In this document: positions 50,577 to 59,643 of the stretch, piece by piece
How the letters are laid out: each line of letters begins with the position of its first letter
How positions within the stretch are numbered: the stretch's first letter is position 1
Source of the DNA: HGM04593 sp045646845
Lineage (GTDB): Bacteria > Bacteroidota > Bacteroidia > Bacteroidales > Bacteroidaceae
Length of the DNA: 64,000 bases
NCBI GenBank assembly: GCA_045646845.1
Contig: JAZRLO010000043.1
Span: 1 to 64,000 of the forward strand
Reading direction: 5' to 3'
Position numbers and translations under genes: made by a program
Notes under the pieces: generated by a model
Databases searched by the model: none
What the model saw: the letters and a program-made list of their open reading frames with translations, nothing else
Told to the model about the DNA's origin: nothing

Positions 50577-52241
50577 TTACTCCGCATCCTTTGTCAGCAA
50601 CCAACCGCCGGTCTGCGTGGCTTCGAAGCTAAGAGCGTCGGCCGTTTCGCTGTAGGCATTCACAATACCGCCGTTAACGACTATGTCTGTGGTTGCCGCC
50701 ACAGCGTTGTCATGTGCGCTTGCAATGACTTTTCCATTGTTAACGGTGACAAGTTCGGCTGTTATGGCACGGCTCTTCTTGTCATCAGCAATATCCGTGT
50801 AGTTATCTCCTGTTGCAACCAGTGATACCTGGCCGCCGTCGATTGTTACATCGCCATTGCAGTTGATGCCTTTTGAGCCTTTACCGTTGCATTCTATGGC
50901 TATTGTACCGTCGGTAATGCTGATGTTGCCTTCGCTCTTGATGCCGCCGGCAGATGTCTCGTCGCTTGTTACCGTTCCGTTGGAGAAGCCTGTCAGTTTG
51001 CCGCCTGTGAACGAAACCGCACCGTCGCAATTGACAATCTTTGAACCGTTGCCGTTGACTGTTGCCTGCACTGTTCCGCCGCTCTGTGTGTAGTTTCGTG
51101 TGACCTTTATTGCAGAACTCTTTTCTTCGGTTGTGACAATCTTTATGAGACCGCCCTTTATGAATGCGTCCGGTATCACGGCCGGGTCAGGTACGGGTTC
51201 TTCGTATTCGACCTTTATCGCTTCGCTTCCCGATGTGATGTCAAGCTTGCCGGCTTCTATGGTGAGTGTTCCCTCACTGCAGTCAATTCCGTTATTCGTG
51301 GCGTTTATGGTAATTGACGGTGATGCCGTGGTTGTACGCCCTACAATGAATTTATCCTTTGTGCGGAATCCGTCCTTTGCTGCATTGACTATGTTGATGT
51401 TGCCGCTGCGTATCCTTATATAGTCGTCGCTGCATATGCCGTGTCCTCCCAAACTTGTTACGTTGAGCGTTCCCTCGCCATTGAAAATGAGCTGGCCTTC
51501 GCTGAACAGTGTTCCTTTCTGGTCCTCCTCGTTCCCGTCTGCCGCAATAACAGGTGCATTGTATGTGGCACCATCGCACAGAGTGTTGGTGGTTCCATTC
51601 AGCAGTGTGAAATATACGGTTTTTCCGCTCTGTATGTTTATTGCAGGTCCTGTAGGGTTGGTGAGGCTCAGATTTTGCATCATTATCTGAAACTTTTTCT
51701 CGCTGTATATCTTCAACGAACCATTGCTGCATTTTCCGGTTACTCTGTACGCGACTTTACTGCGTGCGGAGTTTATGACTATATGGCAACCTTCTATCGT
51801 TGCCTTTATATCGCTAGGTAGGCTACTGGTCTTGACTCCTGTTTCGCTGAATGTGATTGTTATTGTTCTCTCACTAAGGTAGTTTTCGACAAAATCTCCC
51901 GATTCATCGTCCAGTTCATCAGTGATTATCTTCTCTACAATTTCGTTGTAGTTGCTTTCGTCAGATGTGTCAAATGCTACCCTCGGGTTGAGGTCGTAGA
52001 GCAGTTCTATGCCTTGGTTCGAGGATGGGGCTATGTTCTTTATCTTTTCTGTCGCGAACCGGCTCTCAGTTCCGTCGTCCATGGTGAACTTGACGAGCAA
52101 CTGTTCCGCATCGAATGTCATCTCCTTGTTCAGCTTGGTATCGACTGTCATGTAGGTCCCGTCCGTGTTGTTGACGTAAAGAACCTGTGCTTGTGTGGCG
52201 GCTGCCGTCAGCAAGCATGCCGTGAACAATGACTTTTTCAT
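50577..52241 (-). CDS. Exported beta-helix protein, Cthe_2159-like carbohydrate-binding domain
   Basis: The 554-residue protein has a signal peptide (MKKSLFTACLLTAAATQAQ). Residues about 20-70 hold a small module also found in the neighbouring gene (KEMTFDAEQLLVKFTMDDGT). From about 130 on, repeated 20-25-residue strands (CHIVINSARS, QGTLFSEGQLIFNGEGTL-like, GHGICSDDYIRIRSGNINI, NGIDCSEGTLTIEAGKLDI) form the calcium-binding, acidic-sugar-binding beta-helix fold known from Cthe_2159. No sorting tail is present. It is the last gene of a five-gene operon; its ATG overlaps the previous stop (ATGA). Confidence 0.85.
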   Translation of the reverse strand: MKKSLFTACLLTAAATQAQVLYVNNTDGTYMTVDTKLNKEMTFDAEQLLVKFTMDDGTESRFATEKIKNIAPSSNQGIELLYDLNPRVAFDTSDESNYNEIVEKIITDELDDESGDFVENYLSERTITITFSETGVKTSSLPSDIKATIEGCHIVINSARSKVAYRVTGKCSNGSLKIYSEKKFQIMMQNLSLTNPTGPAINIQSGKTVYFTLLNGTTNTLCDGATYNAPVIAADGNEEDQKGTLFSEGQLIFNGEGTLNVTSLGGHGICSDDYIRIRSGNINIVNAAKDGFRTKDKFIVGRTTTASPSITINATNNGIDCSEGTLTIEAGKLDITSGSEAIKVEYEEPVPDPAVIPDAFIKGGLIKIVTTEEKSSAIKVTRNYTQSGGTVQATVNGNGSKIVNCDGAVSFTGGKLTGFSNGTVTSDETSAGGIKSEGNISITDGTIAIECNGKGSKGINCNGDVTIDGGQVSLVATGDNYTDIADDKKSRAITAELVTVNNGKVIASAHDNAVAATTDIVVNGGIVNAYSETADALSFEATQTGGWLLTKDAE

Positions 52242-52696
52242 CTCCTTACAAACTTGGCTGTTCTGTCGTTTGCCTTTACTATATATATACCTTGGGGAAT
52301 ATTGGCTACACTTATGTGGCCTCCTTCGGTCTCTAAACGCGCGCTCAGAACTAATGATCCTGTAATACTGTAGATGCTAACTACTGTCCCTGCAGGGCAG
52401 TTGACGGCAATTTCGTCGCCGGGAAGTTGCTCAATAAGGTTGTCCTTCTCCTTTACGTTCTCAATGGCCGAGAAATCACCGAAGTAGATGCGGCTGACAT
52501 CTGCCATGTATGCACTGCTCGTCGTGCCGTCAATTTGCTCGATGTTGATGCTCGGTCCGTTGAATGTCATCTCTTTAAAGTTGTCAAGGTCTATGACCTG
52601 ATTCTCCACTCCGCCCATGTCTATGAGCATTTGTTGCGCCATGCTGGGGGATGCGACTGTAGCCGCGAACAATATTGCAGTAAATGTTTTCTTCAT
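52238..52696 (-). CDS. Small exported protein with type IX sorting tail
   Basis: The 152-residue protein starts MKKTFTAILFAATVASPSMAQ (signal peptide). A short module follows (KEMTFNGPSINIEQIDGTTS), with the same pattern as the N-terminus of the next gene's product. The C-terminus (VVSIYSITGSLVLSARLE, then IPQGIYIVKANDRTAKFVRR) is a type A sorting domain of the type IX secretion system. The frame is open to 52717, but the ATG at 52696 gives the signal peptide. It has no evident catalytic domain between the two modules. Confidence 0.75.
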   Translation of the reverse strand: MKKTFTAILFAATVASPSMAQQMLIDMGGVENQVIDLDNFKEMTFNGPSINIEQIDGTTSSAYMADVSRIYFGDFSAIENVKEKDNLIEQLPGDEIAVNCPAGTVVSIYSITGSLVLSARLETEGGHISVANIPQGIYIVKANDRTAKFVRR

Positions 52697-52706
52697 AATG
52701 TACATT

Positions 52707-53570
52707 TTATAGGTCAATTGAATAACCGATGCCTATGGCATGGCCTTTTGTCTTTTCTTCGTCATTGTCGTGCTGGAAAAGATAGTACAGCGAAACTTTG
52801 TTCTTCTTGTCTATCTTGTAGTCGGCGCCCAGACGGTATCTTAATCTGTCGAATCCTTTCCATTCGTCGAGACGTGTGTATAGCTCAACCGATGCGAAAG
52901 GTGTTATCTTGCAGTTCGCAATGTCCCACTTTGCCGTCAAGCGTGAGCGCAATGTAGTGTTGTGCTTTGCCTCCTTGAATTCCGGTGTTGTCTCTCTGAC
53001 AACGAGTGTCGGTTCAATCTCGTTATAGTCCGCGTCGAAATTCTGCTGCCAGCGGTATTTTGTCTCGTCGGTTGTGGCAGAATTTGTTCTGGTATATTGC
53101 ACGCGCTCACGCAAAGAGAGCTCCACCCGTCCTATCTTGTATTCTCCTGTCAATGTGATGTGAAAACGGTGACGTTCGGTCCAGTAGGCATGGTCAACGT
53201 TGTAGTCGCAATAAGTTCCGTAACCTGGTACTTCGAACTGGTCTTCCCACTTGTATTTGGTCTCGTCAAGGCTGTGGTTGTACATGAAGATGTATCCTGC
53301 ACTTGCTTTCAGCCATTTTGTGAATTTGTAGCTTGCACCGGCACCCAGAGATACGCGGTCTATGTTGCTGACACCCTCAATGGTGCGGAGTTCAGCTTCA
53401 AAATCAAGTTTCAGCTTCTTGTTTATCTTCTTCGATGCCTCTACCGTTGCCCAAACACCGAAGTCGTCATCACTGCTCTGTGCGTGAGTGTTGCTGAATG
53501 GGGCAATGGCCAGTATGGCTGTCAGTAGCACGACAGCCCATTTTTTCTTAGTTCTTGAGTTTGTATTCAT
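52707..53570 (-). CDS. DUF2490-like outer-membrane barrel protein
   Basis: The 287-residue protein has a signal peptide (AVVLLTAILAIAPFSNTHAQ) followed by alternating amphipathic strands (LDFEAELRTIEGVSNIDRVS, ASYKFTKWLKASAGYIFMYN, KHNTTLRSRLTAKWDIANCK), ending in YSIDL with an aromatic/aliphatic C-terminus, as expected of a small outer-membrane beta-barrel. DUF2490 is the best guess for the family. Its first 23 bases overlap the end of the DUF4956 gene. Confidence 0.75.
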   Translation of the reverse strand: MNTNSRTKKKWAVVLLTAILAIAPFSNTHAQSSDDDFGVWATVEASKKINKKLKLDFEAELRTIEGVSNIDRVSLGAGASYKFTKWLKASAGYIFMYNHSLDETKYKWEDQFEVPGYGTYCDYNVDHAYWTERHRFHITLTGEYKIGRVELSLRERVQYTRTNSATTDETKYRWQQNFDADYNEIEPTLVVRETTPEFKEAKHNTTLRSRLTAKWDIANCKITPFASVELYTRLDEWKGFDRLRYRLGADYKIDKKNKVSLYYLFQHDNDEEKTKGHAIGIGYSIDL

Positions 53571-54390
53571 CTGTAGGGGTCTTTAATGTTGTATCAACTG
53601 AATTGTTTGACGATTGGCTCTTGTAATACATCTTTATGATTACCGCATCCTTCAGGAAGTCGATTGCTCCGACTTCGACTTTTTCAATCTTCAGTCCGGT
53701 GCGTTTTTCAAGGTCCGCTATCAGTTCGTCGCGCTTTTCGGGCATGATGAGGTTCACGTTGTCATATTTTATCACCTTGTATGAGTAGTGGCTGATGAGC
53801 AGTTTGCTTTCGCAAATCCATATTGACAGGATGAACAGCAGGTTTATTATAATGACCTCTCCAAGGCTGAGTTCGCTTACTATGAGTCCGTTTATGGCAC
53901 TCATGGCTATGATGATGAAGAGGTAGGTCATCTCTCTTATCGCAACCTGTTCGGTACGGTATCTTATGATGCTGAATATGGCAAAGAGACCGAGCGCTAT
54001 TCCGGCTTTGAGCTTGACGTCTCCAAGCACATATATGAGCATGAAGGTGCTTATGGCTATAAGAATGTATGTAAAGAAGAACTCGCCCCGCTTGCATTTG
54101 GGATAATAGAGCCCGCGTACGACAATCATTATTGAGATAAGGTTAATGATGAATGCGATGAGAAGTTCCATTACATGTTCCGTGTCGAGGAAACTCGTGC
54201 TCTTCCTGTCTTCTTTCAGGTCAACGGCTTTTTTGCTCTTGCCGTCCGTGTCATCATCATCACCGAAAGCCAATTCCGCTGTCAACGCAGCATTGGCGTA
54301 ATTCGCGTTTCCTGCATATGCGACACATTCACCTGTACGTGTGAACAGTCCCAAAAGCAGTACAAGCAAAACTGTCGTAATCTGTTTCAT
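53548..54390 (-). CDS. DUF4956 membrane protein
   Basis: The 280-residue protein has an N-terminal signal-like segment (residues 5-17), an acidic periplasmic-type linker (GDDDDTDGKSKK), about five membrane helices between residues 72 and 193, and a soluble C-terminal domain of about 80 residues. The conserved segment FSIIRYRTEQVAIREMTYLF marks DUF4956. Function is unknown; genes of this family are commonly found beside VTC polyphosphate-polymerase domains, as here. Its ATG overlaps the VTC stop (ATGA). Confidence 0.85.
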   Translation of the reverse strand: MKQITTVLLVLLLGLFTRTGECVAYAGNANYANAALTAELAFGDDDDTDGKSKKAVDLKEDRKSTSFLDTEHVMELLIAFIINLISIMIVVRGLYYPKCKRGEFFFTYILIAISTFMLIYVLGDVKLKAGIALGLFAIFSIIRYRTEQVAIREMTYLFIIIAMSAINGLIVSELSLGEVIIINLLFILSIWICESKLLISHYSYKVIKYDNVNLIMPEKRDELIADLEKRTGLKIEKVEVGAIDFLKDAVIIKMYYKSQSSNNSVDTTLKTPTDEYKLKN

Positions 54391-55178
54391 GTTGTTTGTG
54401 TTTTATTATTGTTTTCTATTTTACCTATCATAGTCAGCCTCTCCTTGAAGTTGTTGCGTTTGAGTCCCTTGTCCGTTAGTGCGCTGCCTATGCAGTATTT
54501 GCTGAAACCGGACCGCTTGATTCTTGTTCTCCATAGAATCTCATATGCCGGGGACGGAACGTTGCCGTCACGCTTGAGTTCAATAATCGCCGTCCTCTGC
54601 AACTTATCGCGTTTTCCGCTTCTCAAATGATGGAATTCGAGATTGAAGTCAATGGTCAGTCTCTCTGTCTTCTTGTAGTTTACCAGGGTGATACGGTTAA
54701 ACCAATTCTCGATTGCAGGCGATAGCTCATCTATGGTGTACCAGGCATGCTTGCTCATGAACGGCACTATTTCGCCATACTCTTCCTGCAGGGTGTCCAA
54801 CCCTTTGACCCGAATGCGTTTCTTCTTGGTGCGGCCGTGGTTGTTCTTGTTCTTTATCTCGAAAAACGTGGTGTCGCTGTCGAGGTATGTCCTGACACGG
54901 ATTTTTTCCCTTACGGTCCTGCCGCAATGGTGCATGGTGTACATCTGGCAATCCTCCGTGTCGAAGTAAGTGGTGTGGTAGCGAGCGATGCGTTTGCCGT
55001 CAATTTCCTGAATGTAGTATTCTCCTTTGACTGCCGACAGGAATGCAAGCAACTGCTCGGACGAAGCCACGAATTTCGTGTCTGTCCTGTTCATGAGCTT
55101 TATGCCCGACATCTCCTCCAGTGTTATGGGAGGCAGTGCCTCGATGCGCTCTGTTATTCCTGTATGCAGTTTCTCCAT
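54387..55178 (-). CDS. VTC-domain protein, polyphosphate-polymerase-like
   Basis: VTC domains are triphosphate-tunnel enzymes; yeast Vtc4 makes polyphosphate from ATP. The 263-residue protein keeps the tunnel residues in order: R31 and K35 (MNRTDTKFV), YFDTED (71-76), K92/R94/R96 (EKIRVRTYLD), E107 and K109 (FEIKNK), the basic RTKKKRIRVK, D177 (LTIDFNLEF), E200 and K202 (IIELKRDG), and the closing SGFSKY. The frame extends to 55238, but MEKLHTGITERIEAL is the likely start. It is the first gene of the operon, with a -7 box 39 bases upstream. No SPX or membrane domain is fused, so the membrane partner is probably DUF4956. Confidence 0.88.
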   Translation of the reverse strand: MEKLHTGITERIEALPPITLEEMSGIKLMNRTDTKFVASSEQLLAFLSAVKGEYYIQEIDGKRIARYHTTYFDTEDCQMYTMHHCGRTVREKIRVRTYLDSDTTFFEIKNKNNHGRTKKKRIRVKGLDTLQEEYGEIVPFMSKHAWYTIDELSPAIENWFNRITLVNYKKTERLTIDFNLEFHHLRSGKRDKLQRTAIIELKRDGNVPSPAYEILWRTRIKRSGFSKYCIGSALTDKGLKRNNFKERLTMIGKIENNNKTQTT

Positions 55179-55216
55179 CAGTGTCTTATTGTCCCGAAAT
55201 CTGGTGTACGCAATGG

Positions 55217-55224
55217 CAAATATA
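55217..55224 (-). promoter_or_regulatory. Predicted -7 element of the VTC operon
   Basis: TATATTTG on the minus strand fits TAnnTTTG, 38 bases from the chosen start. It lies inside the longer open frame, which supports the shorter start. No -33 element was found. Confidence 0.45.
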
Positions 55225-55331
55225 TGAAAGTTTCTCAAATGTCAGTTATATTTAATATAAAATATTAGTTAAAAGCACTGAGTTTTCCTTATGGGATGCT
55301 GAATTTGGAAGCGATTTCCTGTACCGGCAGG

Positions 55332-55362
55332 TTTGCACTTGGGCATAAAATGTTTATATTCG
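55332..55362 (+). promoter_or_regulatory. Predicted promoter of the HD-domain gene
   Basis: TTTG (55332-55335), 19 bases, then TATATTCG (55355-55362). The ATG is 20 bases downstream. Confidence 0.55.
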
Positions 55363-55382
55363 CAGACAAAAACAGAACTGAT

Positions 55383-55922
55383 ATGAATGTCAATGAAATC
55401 ATAGACCGCTATTATCCCGAAGATAACGCTTTGAAAAATATTTACATAGTTCATGCGCGGAAGGTTACGGAAAAGGCTCTTGCCATGGCTGTGGCACATC
55501 CTGAACTCGATATTGATTTGCGGTTTGTCGAGGAGGCGGCAATGCTGCACGATTTGGGCATATTCCTTACCGATGCTCCGAGGATACATTGCTTTGGTGA
55601 TAAGCCGTACATATGTCACGGATATCTTGGCGCGGAACTGTTGCGTTCTTTGGGCTATGAACGCCATGCGCGTGTATGTGAACGTCATACCGGAACTGGA
55701 ATTTCCGGCCTTCAGATTGTTGAGAACGGTTGGGGGATTCCGGTAAAAGATTATTACCCGGAGACTCTTGAAGAACAGCTTGTCTGTTTTGCCGACAAGT
55801 TCTACTCCAAGACGAAACATCTTGAGCAATCGCGCACGCTTGACGAGGTGGTTGCGAGCATGCGCCGTATTTCCGAAGAGTCGGCAATTAAAGTCCAGGA
55901 GTGGGCCGCAATGTTCCTTTAA
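55383..55922 (+). CDS. HD-domain phosphohydrolase
   Basis: HD proteins are metal-dependent phosphohydrolases acting on nucleotides or phosphate esters. The 179-residue product has the ligands in order: H24 (YIVHARKV), H56-D57 (AAMLHDLGIF), H79 (ICHGYLGAE) and H102 (ERHTGTGIS). The frame is open from 55296, but that would include the promoter; MNVNEIIDRYYPED is a good start. Substrate unknown. It is divergent from the VTC operon and 113 bases before lptD. Confidence 0.85.
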   Translation: MNVNEIIDRYYPEDNALKNIYIVHARKVTEKALAMAVAHPELDIDLRFVEEAAMLHDLGIFLTDAPRIHCFGDKPYICHGYLGAELLRSLGYERHARVCERHTGTGISGLQIVENGWGIPVKDYYPETLEEQLVCFADKFYSKTKHLEQSRTLDEVVASMRRISEESAIKVQEWAAMFL

Positions 55923-55998
55923 CTTTTTTTGTGCCGCTAAAGTGGCGGTAATATGTGCTTTTTTTATTTAAAAATGGGAAATACTCCTTTTTATTTAG

Positions 55999-56006
55999 TA
56001 ATTTTG
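55999..56006 (+). promoter_or_regulatory. Predicted -7 element of lptD
   Basis: TAATTTTG matches TAnnTTTG exactly, 29 bases upstream of the ATG at 56036. A -33 TTTG is not visible. Confidence 0.45.
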
Positions 56007-56035
56007 TCATCTGCTTTTACGGCAAGTTTAAAGGG

Positions 56036-58810
56036 ATGAATCTTAAATCGACAGGAGCTTGGTTCATGGTTGTGTTTATGGCTGTTGTGGCATTGTCCGC
56101 ATCGGCCAAGCCTTCGTGTGTGTCGTACCATGCCGTTCCCTGTTTCCATCTTTCAAAAGATTCCGTGGCTACGGGCGACTCTGTCGTGACGGCTGCCGTC
56201 CCTTTGGCAACAGATTCCGTCACGGTAAAGGAGTCCGTTGACAGCGTAAAAGTCAAGAAAGATGCCATCGATGCCCCGGTCTATTATGAATGTACCGACT
56301 CAATGGTATGGTCGCGCGGCGGAAATGCATACCTTTACGGCAGCGGCAAGGTTACATATGACAAGATTGAACTTACCGCACACGTCATTACCATGGATAT
56401 GGACAGCAGTATCGTGCATGCTTCGGGCCGTGTCGATTCGGCCGGCGTGGCCGAGGGACTTCCGATATTCATGGATGGCGGAACTCCGTATGAGTCGGAC
56501 AGGATGAGCTATAATTTCAAGAGCAAGAAGGGACTTATCCATAATGTTTTCACGCAACAGGGTGACGGTTATCTGATGGGCGGCAAGGCTAAGAAGGATA
56601 CCTCTGACATTTTCTATGCTCAGGATGGTATGTACACCACGTGCGATGCCGAGCATCCTCACTTTTACATACAGCTGACACGTGCCAAAGTGCGTCCCAA
56701 GAAGGATGTTGTCTCGGGTCCTCTGTATCTTGTCGTGGAGGATGTCCCGCTACCTCTTGCACTTCCGTTCGCGTATTTCCCGTTCACCAGCAGCTACTCT
56801 TCGGGTATAATAATGCCGACATACGGCGATGAGACCGAGAGAGGATTCTATCTGCGTGACGGCGGATACTATTTCGCCATAAGCGACAAGATGGATCTCC
56901 GTATCACAGGAGAGATATTCACGAAGGGTTCGTGGGGTGTCGGCGTGGCATCGACATATGCCAACCGATACAAGTATTCCGGCAATATCGATTTCAGTTA
57001 TCTTGTTACCAAGAACGGAGAGAAGGGACTTCCCGATTACGCGGTCGGCAAGAATTTTCGTTTGCAATGGAGTCATCGTCAGGACCCGAAGGCGCATCCC
57101 AACAGCAACTTCTCGGCAAGCGTCAATTTCGCCACGGCAAGTTATGAGCGTTCTAACCTGAGCAGTCTCTATAATCCTGCACTGAACTCCCAGAGCGTGA
57201 AGACATCGAGCATAAGCTATTCGCGTACATTCCCAAGTATAGGACTTACGCTCTCCGCAACGATGAACATTGCACAGAACATGCAGGACTCGACGTTGTC
57301 GTTGACGTTGCCCAACATTAATGTCTCTCTCTCCAAGAAATATCCGTTCAAACGGAAAAAACGCAAGGGTGAGGAGCGTTGGTACGAGAAGATATCATTC
57401 TCGTATAGCGGTCAGATGAGCAACAGTATCTCTACAAAAGAGGACAAGGTGCTGAAATCGAACCTCATTGACGACTGGAGGAACGGTTTCAAGCACAGTA
57501 TCCCCATTAACGCTACATTCCAGCTTTTTGATTTCATAAACATAACGCCAAGTTTCAATTATACCGAACGCTGGTATTTCACCAAGGTCAATCAGGATTG
57601 GGATGAGGCTACCCGTAGTGTGGTTCGCGATACCGTACACGGTTTCCATCGCGTATATAACTATAATCTGTCTCTTTCGGCCAATACAACCCTCTACGGT
57701 TTCTATCAGCCTGCAGGCTTCCTCAAGAACAGCCGCGTGGAGATGATCCGTCATGTCTTCAAGCCTTCGGTATCTTTCTCCTATGCCCCCGATTTCGGCA
57801 GCGACTATTACGGGTACTACGATTCGTACGTATATACCGATGAGGACGGGGAGGTGCGTACCGTGGAGTATTCTCCTTATCAGAACAGTCTTTACGGTGT
57901 GCCCGGAAAGGGCGAGACAGGTAGTGTTTCGTTCAGCATGAGCAACAACATAGAGATGAAGTGGCGAACAAAGAACGATTCTATAAAGAAAATCAGTATC
58001 ATTGATGAGCTCGGAGCTTCAATCTCCTATAACTTGGCTGCAAAGACAAGGCCGTGGAGCAATCTTTCCACCCGTCTGCGACTGAAACTCACGAAGAACT
58101 ACACCTTCAACCTCAATGCGACATGGGCTACTTATGCGTATGCGTTCAATGACAGGGGGCAGGTTGTCGTCGGTGACAGGACCGAATGGTCATATGGCCG
58201 TTTTGGGCGTTTCCAGGGCATGAGCCAGAACCTTTCATACACGTTCAACAACAAGACTATCGACAAGATTGTCGAGTGGTTCCGCGGGTCGGGTGACGAT
58301 GATGAAGAGAAGGAAGGTGATGTGGTTAAGGAAGATGGTGCCGGCGCAGATGAGAAGAAAGAGGGTTCGCTCAGGCTCAACAGCTCCAAGAAGGCCAAGA
58401 ATGCCGATGTCGATGACGACGGATACATGCCGTTCAAGTTCCCATGGAATCTGACGGTGTCATATGGTATAATAATGGCCGAGGATACTTCGGCAAAGAT
58501 AAACGTCAAGACCATGCGTTACCCCTATAAGTTCACGCAGAACCTCAACTTGTCGGGCAGCATCGGCATTTCGGACAATTGGCGTATAAATTTTACCTCG
58601 GGCTACAATTTCGAATTCAAGAAACTTACCACTACCACCGTGAACATTTCGCGTGACCTCCACTGCTTTGAGATGTCGTGCGGAATAGTGCTTAGCCCCT
58701 ACACCTCGTTCAATTTCAGTTTCCGTGCCACATCGCAGATGCTTGCCGACGTACTGAAGCTTGACAAACGCAGTGGCGGAAGTTCGAACGTGCAGTGGTA
58801 TAATGATTGA
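56036..58810 (+). CDS. lptD: LPS assembly outer-membrane protein LptD homologue
   Basis: LptD is the outer-membrane barrel that inserts lipopolysaccharide, working with LptE. The 924-residue product has an N-terminal signal segment (about 8-25), a Ser/Thr/Val-rich linker, an OstA/LptA-like beta-jellyroll (about 85-210, YYECTDSMVWSRGGNAYLYG), then a long barrel with VEDVPLPLALPFAYFPFTSS and YSSGIIMPTYGDETERGFYL, conserved in LptD. An acidic low-complexity loop lies near residues 750-785. Reading upstream of 56036 would pass through the promoter, so the shorter start is used. Confidence 0.9.
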   Translation: MNLKSTGAWFMVVFMAVVALSASAKPSCVSYHAVPCFHLSKDSVATGDSVVTAAVPLATDSVTVKESVDSVKVKKDAIDAPVYYECTDSMVWSRGGNAYLYGSGKVTYDKIELTAHVITMDMDSSIVHASGRVDSAGVAEGLPIFMDGGTPYESDRMSYNFKSKKGLIHNVFTQQGDGYLMGGKAKKDTSDIFYAQDGMYTTCDAEHPHFYIQLTRAKVRPKKDVVSGPLYLVVEDVPLPLALPFAYFPFTSSYSSGIIMPTYGDETERGFYLRDGGYYFAISDKMDLRITGEIFTKGSWGVGVASTYANRYKYSGNIDFSYLVTKNGEKGLPDYAVGKNFRLQWSHRQDPKAHPNSNFSASVNFATASYERSNLSSLYNPALNSQSVKTSSISYSRTFPSIGLTLSATMNIAQNMQDSTLSLTLPNINVSLSKKYPFKRKKRKGEERWYEKISFSYSGQMSNSISTKEDKVLKSNLIDDWRNGFKHSIPINATFQLFDFINITPSFNYTERWYFTKVNQDWDEATRSVVRDTVHGFHRVYNYNLSLSANTTLYGFYQPAGFLKNSRVEMIRHVFKPSVSFSYAPDFGSDYYGYYDSYVYTDEDGEVRTVEYSPYQNSLYGVPGKGETGSVSFSMSNNIEMKWRTKNDSIKKISIIDELGASISYNLAAKTRPWSNLSTRLRLKLTKNYTFNLNATWATYAYAFNDRGQVVVGDRTEWSYGRFGRFQGMSQNLSYTFNNKTIDKIVEWFRGSGDDDEEKEGDVVKEDGAGADEKKEGSLRLNSSKKAKNADVDDDGYMPFKFPWNLTVSYGIIMAEDTSAKINVKTMRYPYKFTQNLNLSGSIGISDNWRINFTSGYNFEFKKLTTTTVNISRDLHCFEMSCGIVLSPYTSFNFSFRATSQMLADVLKLDKRSGGSSNVQWYND

Positions 58811-58907
58811 TTCCTTGAGGCTTGTCTGTTATCATACGGTGCCGGTTTTTCTTTGGAGTTACCATTGCAGGTGGTTAGAACTCGTTTTTATACAAACCTG
58901 ACAAAGA

Positions 58908-58941
58908 GAGGGCAACCCTGTTTTACTTCTGGGCCGCCCTC
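58908..58941. terminator. Stem-loop between convergent lptD and ung
   Basis: GAGGGC (58908-58913) pairs with GCCCTC (58936-58941), with an inner CCC/GGG pair and a two-base mismatch between. An AT-rich GATTATTATTATAG follows. It may end lptD and ung transcripts; it shares the word GAGGGCAACC with the stem at 50515. Confidence 0.45.
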
Positions 58942-58973
58942 GTGATTATTATTATAGGATTCTTGTATTTCCT

Positions 58974-59639
58974 TTACCAGATTATGGTCTCTTTCCCGTG
59001 TTCCTTGAGGTATTCGTTTGCCTTGCTGAAATGGTGGTTTCCGAAAAATCCCTGATATGCCGACAGGGGGGAGGGGTGGGGCGATGTGAGTACAAGATGT
59101 CTGTTCCTGTCTATGAATGCGCCCTTCTTCTGCGCATAGCTTCCCCATAGTATAAAAACTATGTTGTCGCGCTTTGTCGCCAGCTCGCGTATAGCTGCAT
59201 CCGTGAATTCTTCCCATCCGCGCTTCTGGTGCGAGCCGGCCTGGGATGCACGTACCGTAAGTGTCGCGTTCAGCAACAGCACTCCCTGGTTACTCCATCG
59301 GGTCAGGTCTCCGTCCTGCGGTACCGGTGTGCCGGTGTCGCTTTCTATCTCTTTGAAAATGTTGTTTAATGAGGGTGGAAAAGGGACTCCCTTGTTCACC
59401 GAGAAACAGAGACCGTTGGCCTGCCCGGCTCCGTGGTACGGGTCCTGTCCCAATATGACGACCTTTACATCATTGAAAGGGCAGTGGTCAAATGCGTTGA
59501 AAATAAGTCTGGCAGGGGGGTATATGGGTGTAGTTCCCTTATATTCGTTTCTGACGAAGTCTGTCAGGCGTACGAAATACTCTTTCGTGAATTCCTCTTT
59601 GAGAGCCTCCTTCCAGCTGTTGTCTATCTTTATTTCCAT
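58974..59639 (-). CDS. ung: Uracil-DNA glycosylase, family 1
   Basis: Ung removes uracil from DNA to start base-excision repair. The 221-residue product has the water-activating motif GQDPYHG with D66, the uracil-pocket GLCFSV, LLLNATLTVR, and the DNA-intercalating HPSPLS with H188. Length is typical. It starts 4 bases after the asnA stop, so the two genes form an operon. Confidence 0.97.
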   Translation of the reverse strand: MEIKIDNSWKEALKEEFTKEYFVRLTDFVRNEYKGTTPIYPPARLIFNAFDHCPFNDVKVVILGQDPYHGAGQANGLCFSVNKGVPFPPSLNNIFKEIESDTGTPVPQDGDLTRWSNQGVLLLNATLTVRASQAGSHQKRGWEEFTDAAIRELATKRDNIVFILWGSYAQKKGAFIDRNRHLVLTSPHPSPLSAYQGFFGNHHFSKANEYLKEHGKETIIW

Positions 59640-59643
59640 ACTG

